From assembly GCA_900550355.1 (NCBI GenBank), contig URRT01000005.1, forward strand, positions 1-28,545: a stretch of DNA of 28,545 bases, given 5' to 3'. How positions within the stretch are numbered: position 1 is the first letter of the stretch; each line of letters opens with the position of its first letter. The notes beneath the pieces are model-generated. The model was not told the DNA's origin. It searched no databases and saw nothing but the letters and a program-made list of their open reading frames with translations. The position numbers and the translations under genes are program-made. The DNA is from an uncultured Collinsella sp. (GTDB lineage: Bacteria; Actinomycetota; Coriobacteriia; Coriobacteriales; Coriobacteriaceae). This document shows, piece by piece, positions 23,206 to 28,545 of this stretch.

Positions 23206-23305
23206 TGTTCGATATTGTTCAGATTGGTTTAAAAACCGTTCACGGGCGAAAAGTGACCGTTCATAGTTTGAAATTACGTTTTGAGCTGTTCTTTTTTGTT
23301 TGAAT
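23206..23305 (+). promoter_or_regulatory. Control region of the EIIA gene: two DeoR-type boxes and the 21-bp tandem motif
   Basis: TGTTCGATATTGTTCAGAT (23206-23224) and TGTTCTTTTTTGTTTGAAT (23287-23305) match the box at the deoR promoter; the second agrees at 17 of 19 bases. Between them lie CCGTTCACG (23236) and CCGTTCAT (23257), 21 bases apart, the reverse-strand form of the motif pairs at 11978, 17083 and 22049. The layout suggests the shared EIIA gene is under both DeoR control and the unknown factor. Confidence 0.6.
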
Positions 23306-23388
23306 GTTATTGTTTCTGTCATACACAACGCAGCGCGTATGCCCGGACGCGATGCTCTCCATTGGTTCATATGTGAAAGGAACGCAAT

Positions 23389-23727
23389 ATGGCAACCAAA
23401 GAAGAAATCTCGATGGTTGGATTCGAGATCGTCGCATACGCAGGTGACGCCCAGACCGATCTGCTTGCAGCGCTCGATGCTGCTCGCGAGGGTGACTTTG
23501 AGAAGGCCGAACAGCTGCACAAGGATGCCAGCGATGCGCTCATCGGTGCCCACGACACGCAGACCAAACTGCTTTCGCAGGAGGCCGGCGGCGGCGAGAT
23601 GGAGATGACCTTCATCATGGCTCACGCTCAGGACACTCTCATGACCACTATGATTCTGGAGAAGCAGACCCGCTTTACCATCGATGCCTACAAGCGCATC
23701 GCCGAGCTCGAGGCCAAGCTCGCCTAA
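23389..23727 (+). CDS. lacF: PTS lactose/cellobiose-type EIIA component
   Basis: 112-residue cytoplasmic helical protein that passes phosphate from HPr to the EIIB domain. It has the usual LacF/CelC length. The phosphorylated histidine is H79 in FIMAHAQDTLMT, and the metal-binding aspartate D82 of the trimeric family is present in the same motif. The start follows AAAGGAACGCAAT. No other EIIA is found in the window and none of the four EIICB proteins has a fused EIIA, so this protein probably serves all of them. It has its own promoter region with two DeoR-type boxes, and a strong terminator follows, so it is likely monocistronic. Confidence 0.95.
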   Translation: MATKEEISMVGFEIVAYAGDAQTDLLAALDAAREGDFEKAEQLHKDASDALIGAHDTQTKLLSQEAGGGEMEMTFIMAHAQDTLMTTMILEKQTRFTIDAYKRIAELEAKLA

Positions 23728-23754
23728 CGAGCCCTCACAACCAAGTCCCCTTCC

Positions 23755-23790
23755 AAAAGCTCTGCCGCTACCCGCGGCAGGGCTTTTTCT
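23755..23790 (+). terminator. Rho-independent terminator of the EIIA gene
   Basis: AAAAGC and TGCCGC pair with GCGGCA and GCTTTTT around a short loop, ending in a T run. It lies 28 bases past the EIIA stop. Confidence 0.9.
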
Positions 23791-23801
23791 GTCCTCCTCC
23801 A

Positions 23802-23868
23802 AGTTGCGGTGAAATGGGGACTGAATAGGGGCCGGCGGGCGCAAAACAATCCCTATTCCACCGCAACT
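23802..23868. repeat. Interrupted palindrome with an 11-base insert
   Basis: The right arm (23851-23868) is the exact complement of AGTTGCGGTG plus GAATAGGG. On the left side the same 18 bases are split by AAATGGGGACT. That insert matches the AAATGGGGAC word near 18485 and resembles TAGTCATTGGGGAC at 23879. Looks like a mobile or REP-type intergenic element. Confidence 0.55.
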
Positions 23869-23985
23869 CATCCGGAGATAGTCATTGGGGACAGTCTTGG
23901 TGCGCTTCGTTCGTCCTCCCGTTCGATTTTTGCTCGGTGGGTATACTTTCTTTCGCATTAAGCCCCGGACTGAGGAGGTGTCCAA

Positions 23986-24999
23986 ATGCCGGACAACGGA
24001 TTGATTCAAAAGACAGATGCGCGCGAGATGGCTCATGGGCGTCCTGTCCAGATAACCGAGCATACGACGGTAACCGAGCTGCAGCCCAGCCTGTCCGATG
24101 TCGTGTGCGCAAACAAAAAGCTGCAGATTGGCTTTATCGTTGCGCTCGTGGTACTGGCGCTGTTGTCGGGCTTTGTAGCTCGTCCGCATTTTGCCGATAC
24201 CAAGACTTGGGACTCCACCATCGAGGTCATCGATCAAAAGAAGGGCAATGTTTTGGCGCTCACAACCTCGTGCGTCGCCCTATCTGCGGGTATCACTGCG
24301 CTGCCGGGCGATACGGGAACGCCAGTTGCCGAGCAGCTCGCGCAGCTTTCGGGAAACTTGGGTATCGTGCTTGCCGTGCTCTACCTCGAAAAATATCTGC
24401 TGACCATTTTATGGTCGGTCGGGCTGGGCATCCTGATTCCGTTCTCGCTCGTACTCTTCGCGGTGTCGCTTGGCATTCACGGACGCTGGAGCACGAGCGC
24501 GGTCATTCGCCGCGTGGCAACGCGTGTGCTGGTGGTCGCCATAATTGGCATGGCGTTGGTGCCTGCAAGCGTTTGGGTGTCGCAGAAGGTCGACGAAACG
24601 TATCGCGTTAGCATCGAGGCGGCCGAGCAAAAGGCGGCCGACGCTGCGGGTGCGGCAAATAGCGATAGCTCCAAAACAAGCAAGAAAAAGACCGAGTCCG
24701 CAGAGTCCAAGAGCGTGCTCGAGCAGCTTGCCGACGGTGCCTCGGGCCTCGTCACGTCGGTGACCAGCGGCGCCAAGCAGATGACCGATGAAATTGTGCA
24801 GCAAGTGACCGATCTCATCGAAGGCGTCATTGTGATGATCGTGACCTCGTGCGTTATCCCGCTGCTGGTGCTCGCGGCGTTTCTGTGGCTGGGACACACG
24901 CTACTGGGGATTGATATTTCCGGCCCGGCGAACTATTTGACGGGCCGCTTTCTGAGTGCTCCGTCCAAGCACGCCAAGAAGGGCAGGCAGTCTGAGTAG
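23986..24999 (+). CDS. Membrane protein of unknown function
   Basis: 337 residues; I do not recognise the family. The start has a near-perfect AGGAGGTG ribosome site. An N-terminal cytoplasmic stretch of about 45 residues is followed by hydrophobic segments at about 48-65, 125-163 (probably two helices), 178-199 and 281-307. Between the last two lies an 80-residue hydrophilic region that is alanine, lysine and serine rich (KTSKKKTESAESK) and then amphipathic (GLVTSVTSGAKQMTDEIVQQVTDLIEG), possibly coiled coil. The C-terminus is basic. No enzyme motif is seen. It is flanked by the terminator of the EIIA gene and its own terminator, so it stands alone; its place between lac genes does not prove a role in sugar uptake. 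Confidence 0.8.
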   Translation: MPDNGLIQKTDAREMAHGRPVQITEHTTVTELQPSLSDVVCANKKLQIGFIVALVVLALLSGFVARPHFADTKTWDSTIEVIDQKKGNVLALTTSCVALSAGITALPGDTGTPVAEQLAQLSGNLGIVLAVLYLEKYLLTILWSVGLGILIPFSLVLFAVSLGIHGRWSTSAVIRRVATRVLVVAIIGMALVPASVWVSQKVDETYRVSIEAAEQKAADAAGAANSDSSKTSKKKTESAESKSVLEQLADGASGLVTSVTSGAKQMTDEIVQQVTDLIEGVIVMIVTSCVIPLLVLAAFLWLGHTLLGIDISGPANYLTGRFLSAPSKHAKKGRQSE

Positions 25000-25033
25000 G
25001 CGGCAAAGCGTTCTTTGGAAGATCAACTGTAAG

Positions 25034-25070
25034 AAGGGCGGCCGAGACACGTTCTCGGCCGCCCTTTTGT
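25034..25070 (+). terminator. Rho-independent terminator after the membrane protein gene
   Basis: AAGGGCGGCCGAGA (25034-25047) pairs perfectly with TCTCGGCCGCCCTT (25053-25066) around a 5-base loop, followed by TTGTTTGTTG. Confidence 0.93.
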
Positions 25071-25125
25071 TTGTTGAATACGCGGTCGCTACGTCCGCGT
25101 CGGGTCCAGACGGTCGGCAATCATC

Positions 25126-25212
25126 CGTGAACGGTATTTGTTCAAAAAAGAACAAAGATAAACAAATAATTCTTGCAGTTGATGTTCGAATGTGTTCAAA
25201 TAAACACGAACA
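25126..25212 (+). promoter_or_regulatory. lacA operon control region with DeoR-type boxes
   Basis: CCGTGAACGGT (single copy of the locus motif) starts at 25125. TTTGTTC-AAAAAA-GAACAAA (25137-25156) is an inverted pair of TGTTC elements. TGTTCGAATGTGTTCAAAT (25183-25201) has the TGTTC repeat with 10-bp period seen upstream of deoR and the EIIA gene, and CGAACA follows at 25207. TTGCAG (25173-25178), 17 bases and TCAAAT (25196-25201) could be the promoter, overlapped by the box. Confidence 0.55.
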
Positions 25213-25306
25213 GTGAAGAACCGCACATTCAGATGCCCGGACCTGAACGCGATTCAACACTTCCAAACAGAAACTACGCACCTGCGTATCTCTCAAGGAG
25301 GATGTC

Positions 25307-25735
25307 ATGAGGGTTGTAATCGCTTCCGATGCCGACGGTATGTCGATGAAGGAGTCCATCAAGGAGATGCTCATCGCCGACGGTCACGAGGTCGTCGACT
25401 ATTCCGAGACCCCTGCCGCGGACTTTGTCGATTCCGCGACCGCCGTTGCCAAGGACCTGCTGGAGCACAAGGATTCCCAGGGCTTCGCATTCGATAAGTA
25501 CGGCGTCGGCTCCTATATGGCCGCCGTCAAGATCAAGGGCATGGTCGTCGCCAACATTTCCGACGAGCGTTCCGCCTACATGACCCGCGAGCACAACGGC
25601 TCGCGCATGGTCACCATGGGCCCGGGCGTTGTGGGCACCGAGGTTGCCAAGAAGATCGCCCGCGAGTTCCTGCGCGCCCAGTACGCCGGCGGCCGTCACC
25701 AGATCCGTGTCGACATGCTCAACAAGATGGCCTAA
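25307..25735 (+). CDS. lacA: Galactose-6-phosphate isomerase subunit LacA
   Basis: 142 residues, RpiB/LacAB fold, the usual LacA length. With LacB it converts galactose-6-phosphate to tagatose-6-phosphate in the cytoplasm. Typical features are MRVVIASDADGMSMKE at the start, DYSETPAADFVDSA near 31-44 and the EHNGSRMVTMGPGVVG segment. It lacks the cysteine that LacB has in its CGTGIG loop; the equivalent stretch is FDKYGVGSYM (62-71), as expected for LacA, which completes the active site of the heteromer. The start follows AAGGAGG, an excellent ribosome site. It is the first gene of lacA-lacB-lacX-like-lacC and probably controlled by the DeoR protein. Confidence 0.95.
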   Translation: MRVVIASDADGMSMKESIKEMLIADGHEVVDYSETPAADFVDSATAVAKDLLEHKDSQGFAFDKYGVGSYMAAVKIKGMVVANISDERSAYMTREHNGSRMVTMGPGVVGTEVAKKIAREFLRAQYAGGRHQIRVDMLNKMA

Positions 25736-25798
25736 CGAGAGCCACCGAGAACTCGAACTTCTACCTCAACTTGTGAATTCAGACGAAAGGACGTTCTG

Positions 25799-26323
25799 AT
25801 GAAGAAGACCATCGCAATCGGTTGCGACCATATCGTTACGGACGAGAAGATCTATCTGGCCGACCGCCTGGAGCAGGCTGGCTACAAGGTGCTCGACTGC
25901 GGCACCTACAGCCACACCCGTACGCACTATCCCATCTACGGTAAGGCCGTGGGCGAGGCTGTTGCCAGCGGCAAGGCCGACTTTGGCGTGGCCCTGTGCG
26001 GCACCGGCATCGGCATCACCAACGCCGTCAACAAGGTTCCCGGCGCCCGCTGCGCCCTGGTTCGCGACATGACCTCTGCCCTGTATGCCCGTCGCGAGCT
26101 CAACGCCAACATCGTGGGCTTTGGCGGCAAGATCACCGGCGAGTTCCTGATGGCCGATATCATGCTTGCCTTCCTGGAGGAGCCCTACGAGAAGACTCCC
26201 GAGCACGATGCCCTGATCGCCAAGATCGATGCCTGCAATAAGGCCGACGCCGAGGCTCAGGCCGACCCGCACTTCTTTGACGAGTTCCTCGAGAAGTGGG
26301 ACCGCGGCGAATACCACGATTAG
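25799..26323 (+). CDS. lacB: Galactose-6-phosphate isomerase subunit LacB
   Basis: 174 residues, close to the 171 typical of LacB. Features: AIGCDHIVTDEKI at 6-18, DCGTYSHTRTHYPIYG near 33-48 and the catalytic loop VALCGTGIGIT with C67, corresponding to the base of RpiB-type isomerases. NIVGFGGKITG near the C-terminal half is also characteristic. It lies 63 bases behind lacA with GAAAGGACG before the ATG, and is surely cotranscribed. A 203-base gap separates it from the next gene; that gap has no terminator. Confidence 0.95.
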   Translation: MKKTIAIGCDHIVTDEKIYLADRLEQAGYKVLDCGTYSHTRTHYPIYGKAVGEAVASGKADFGVALCGTGIGITNAVNKVPGARCALVRDMTSALYARRELNANIVGFGGKITGEFLMADIMLAFLEEPYEKTPEHDALIAKIDACNKADAEAQADPHFFDEFLEKWDRGEYHD

Positions 26324-26526
26324 CGGGTATCCGGCGTAATTAACTAGTCCGTTGACGGCTCGCGTTTCTGTGATGGGGCGCGGGCCGGTTTGCTATCAGC
26401 CCAATTGGCCCAGCGGGCTGGACGTGCATTGTTCTTTTGTTTGCGGCGCTGCCTCATTACCTTTCTGCTAAAGGCACGACGTTCACAATGGATCGTGCGA
26501 GATGATATGTGAAGGAGAAGATTCCC

Positions 26527-27408
26527 ATGGAGTTTGTTCTTGATAACGGCTCTGTCCGCATTGCGTTGAGCACGGCTGGCGGATCGTTCACTTCTATTAC
26601 GGCCAACGGCCGTGAGTACCTGTGGCAGGGTGACCCGGCGGTCTGGTCGGGCCAGGCACCCATTTGTTTCCCGATCTGCGGCGGCCTTCGTGACGGTCGC
26701 GCAATGACCATGGGCGGCCGCGAGGTTAAGCTCGCCCGTCACGGCTTTGCTCGCAAACAGGAGTGGAAGCTCGAGGAGCAGGGCGACAACATGGTCGCGC
26801 TGAGCCTAAGCTCTGCCGACCATGCCGAGTTGCTCGAGCAGTACCCGTATCCGTTTAAGATCGTTGCTCGTTACACGATCGATGCGGCTAAGGTGGCCGT
26901 GTCGTACGAGGTGACCAATGAGGGCACCGAGGACATGCCGTTCTTTGTGGGTGGCCACCCTGGCTTTAAGTGCCCGCTTGACGAGGGCGAGTCCTATGAC
27001 GACTACGAGCTCCATTTTGATCAGCTCGAGGCCGCCGAGCTCTGTACTGCCGTTCCTTCGACGGGTCTGATTGATGTTGAGCATCGCAGCAAGAACCCCA
27101 TGATCGACCAGAACCTGCCGCTGACCCACGAGCTCTTCGACTTCGCGGAGACCATCTTTGACGTGCTCGAGAGCCGCGTGGTTACGCTGACCAAGAAGAC
27201 CGAGGACAAGGGCGTGCGCCTGACGTTCCCCGATATGCCGTACCTGATTGTGTGGAGCAAGCCCGAGGGCGACTTTGTGGCCGTGGAACCGTGGGGCGGC
27301 CTGTCCACCTGCTCCGACGAGGACGATATTCTGGAGCACAAGCGCGGCTGCCTGGTGGCCAAGCCGGGGGAGACCGTCACCCGCGGCTTTGAGATCGAGA
27401 TCCTTTAA
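26527..27408 (+). CDS. Aldose 1-epimerase-like protein (LacX family)
   Basis: 293 residues, shorter than GalM and of the LacX/YeaD-like branch of the mutarotase fold. It has the histidine motifs LARHGFARKQEW (near 70-81) and FVGGHPGFKCPL (near 140-151), and the likely catalytic glutamate in FVAVEPWGGLS near 250. It lies between lacB and lacC; lactococcal lac operons also carry a lacX of this kind. Its exact substrate is not known; anomers of galactose-6-phosphate or a ketose phosphate are possible. The ATG at 26527 has AAGGAG nine bases upstream; a start at 26509 would add six residues. It is distinct from the GalM at 147-1199, so the locus holds two epimerase-fold proteins. Confidence 0.88.
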   Translation: MEFVLDNGSVRIALSTAGGSFTSITANGREYLWQGDPAVWSGQAPICFPICGGLRDGRAMTMGGREVKLARHGFARKQEWKLEEQGDNMVALSLSSADHAELLEQYPYPFKIVARYTIDAAKVAVSYEVTNEGTEDMPFFVGGHPGFKCPLDEGESYDDYELHFDQLEAAELCTAVPSTGLIDVEHRSKNPMIDQNLPLTHELFDFAETIFDVLESRVVTLTKKTEDKGVRLTFPDMPYLIVWSKPEGDFVAVEPWGGLSTCSDEDDILEHKRGCLVAKPGETVTRGFEIEIL

Positions 27409-27464
27409 CGAGCTATCGTATGTTTGGGGCCGCGCGTGTCGTGCCCCGGAAACAGGAGTTCAAT

Positions 27465-28400
27465 ATGATTCTGACCGTTACCATGAACCCGTCGATTGAT
27501 ACGCGCTATCAGCTCGATAAGCTGATCATCGACGATGTTAACCGTGTGACGCCCGAAAAGACCGCTGGCGGCAAGGGCCTCAACGTGAGCCGTGTGCTGC
27601 TGCAGTTGGGCGACGATGTGCTCGCGACCGGTCTGCTCGGCGGTCACATGGGTGCCTATATGGCCGAGCTCATGGATGCCGATGGCGTCAAGAACGACTT
27701 TGTGCCCATCGCTGGCGAGACACGCATCTGCCTGAATATCCTGCACGAGGGCAACCAGACCGAGCTGCTGGAGAGCGGCCCGCAGATCGCCCCGGCCGAG
27801 CTCGAGGCCTTTACGGCCAAGTTCGCCGAGCTTGCAGCGAAGGCGGACGTTGTGACGCTTTCGGGCTCGCTGCCGCGCGGCGTCGATGCCGGCTACTATG
27901 CCGAGCTCGTCAAGATCGCTGAGGAGGCGGGCGCCAAGGTGCTGCTCGATACCTCGGGTGCATCGCTGGAGGCCGCGCTTGAGTCCGACGCTAAGCCTGA
28001 GCTCGTAAAGCCCAACCTGACCGAGATTAACGGCCTGCTGGGTACGTCCTTTACGACTGATGATGTCGATGCCCTGCGCGAGGCGCTCGCCGCCGATGGC
28101 CGCTTTGCCGGTATTCCCTGGGTTGTCGTTTCGATGGGCGCTGCCGGTTCGGTGGGCTTCCATGAGGGTCGCGCGTTCCGCGCCAAGACGCCCGCGATTG
28201 CGGCTGTGAACGCTACGGGTTCCGGCGACTCGACCATCGCCGGCTTTGCGCATGCCATTGCTGCCGGCGCCGACGACGTCACGGTGCTCAAGACCGCCAA
28301 TACCTGCGGCAAGCTCAACGCCATGGATCCCAAGACCGGCCACCTGGTCATGGACCGCTGGGACGAGGTCTACAACAGCGTTGTCGTGACTGAACTCTAG
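27465..28400 (+). CDS. lacC: Tagatose-6-phosphate kinase (PfkB family)
   Basis: 311 residues, the length of LacC. It phosphorylates tagatose-6-phosphate to tagatose-1,6-bisphosphate with ATP. PfkB signatures are present: TVTMNPSIDTRYQ at 4-16, the substrate loop AGGKGLNVSRVL (34-45), LSGSLPRG near 132-139, and the C-terminal NATGSGDSTIAGFA with the catalytic aspartate D255. Sequence alone does not separate LacC from 1-phosphofructokinase (FruK); the position after lacA and lacB decides for LacC. The ATG at 27465 follows ACAGGAG; the open frame reaches back to 27420 with no ribosome site. No aldolase gene follows within the window, and structured sequence starts right after the stop. Confidence 0.92.
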   Translation: MILTVTMNPSIDTRYQLDKLIIDDVNRVTPEKTAGGKGLNVSRVLLQLGDDVLATGLLGGHMGAYMAELMDADGVKNDFVPIAGETRICLNILHEGNQTELLESGPQIAPAELEAFTAKFAELAAKADVVTLSGSLPRGVDAGYYAELVKIAEEAGAKVLLDTSGASLEAALESDAKPELVKPNLTEINGLLGTSFTTDDVDALREALAADGRFAGIPWVVVSMGAAGSVGFHEGRAFRAKTPAIAAVNATGSGDSTIAGFAHAIAAGADDVTVLKTANTCGKLNAMDPKTGHLVMDRWDEVYNSVVVTEL

Positions 28401-28402
28401 GG

Positions 28403-28424
28403 TTACGGCGTTTTACCAAACGCC
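28403..28424 (+). terminator. Short hairpin after lacC
   Basis: CGGCGTTT pairs with AAACGCCG around a 4-base loop, starting a few bases past the lacC stop. No T tract follows on the plus strand, so termination is doubtful; it may protect the mRNA end. Confidence 0.45.
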
Positions 28425-28442
28425 GAAACGGCTCGACGCTAC

Positions 28443-28545
28443 AAACGCCCCTAAGCGGCAATCTGACGTTCAATCGTCGGGCATGACCAGAAGGTCAATG
28501 CCCTCCTCTTTCACGTCACCTTGCTCGCTTAGGGGCGTTTTCGCT
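28443..28545 (+). terminator. Nested three-stem hairpin, terminator-like end
   Basis: AAACGCCCCTAAGCG (28443-28457) pairs perfectly with CGCTTAGGGGCGTTT (28526-28540). Inside, TGACGT (28464) pairs with ACGTCA (28513), and inside that GGGCATGACC (28479-28488) pairs with GGTCAATGCCC (28493-28503). A TTTTCGCT tail follows. It could be an extended terminator or a small structured RNA; the window ends here. Confidence 0.55.

Noticed and set aside
26324..26526. DeoR-type box in the lacB to lacX-like gap (TGTTCTTTTGTTTG)
   Set aside because: The TGTT elements are 8 bases apart rather than 10, so it does not fit the boxes at the other promoters.
1..28545. tRNA, rRNA or complete insertion sequences
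   Set aside because: No cloverleaf, rRNA segment or transposase gene was recognised on either strand by reading.

Overview
The window looks like chromosomal DNA of a high-GC anaerobic gut actinobacterium of the Coriobacteriia, most likely Collinsella or a close relative. This is inferred from GC-rich codon use, the protein sequences and the density of lactose/cellobiose-type PTS genes; no rRNA or other taxonomic marker is present. Nearly everything in the window serves uptake of beta-galactosides or beta-glucosides as phosphosugars and their breakdown by the tagatose-6-phosphate (Lac) route.

Layout. (1) 147-2169: a galactose mutarotase gene (leftward) diverges from a DeoR-family regulator gene (rightward). 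(2) 2442-6205: a lower-GC module with a HutC-type GntR regulator and a TIM-barrel-like protein of unknown function (leftward), diverging from a fused PTS EIICB. It is bracketed by the 3' half of the DeoR gene and a second, decayed copy of that 3' half (6368-6831). (3) 6869-8101: an AT-richer Fic-domain protein with a large perfect inverted repeat just upstream. (4) 8552-23175: three repeated modules, each with a LacI-family regulator diverging from a leftward two-gene operon of one EIICB and one GH1 6-phospho-glycosidase. The gene order inside the operon is swapped in the middle module. (5) 23389-24999: the only EIIA of the window, then a membrane protein of unknown function. (6) 25307-28400: lacA-lacB-lacX-like-lacC (galactose-6-phosphate isomerase subunits, an aldose-epimerase-like protein, tagatose-6-phosphate kinase). 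No tagatose-1,6-bisphosphate aldolase (LacD) was recognised.

How it fits together: four EIICB permeases probably share one EIIA. Three LacG-type glycosidases split the phosphorylated disaccharides. GalM and the LacX-like protein handle anomers, and LacAB and LacC take galactose-6-phosphate to tagatose-1,6-bisphosphate. Local LacI proteins appear to control each permease/hydrolase pair through their own variant of a TG...ACGT...CA operator. The DeoR protein appears to control the shared genes: 19-bp boxes with a TGTTC repeat every 10 bp lie upstream of deoR, the EIIA gene and lacA.

Non-coding structure is unusually rich: eleven copies of a 57-bp hairpin repeat set at a period of about 80 bp in four clusters at gene ends; a motif resembling AACCGTTCACCG, paired at exactly 21 bp in four promoter regions; a GC-rich hairpin between permease and hydrolase genes in all three leftward operons; strong terminators; and a nested hairpin at the right edge.
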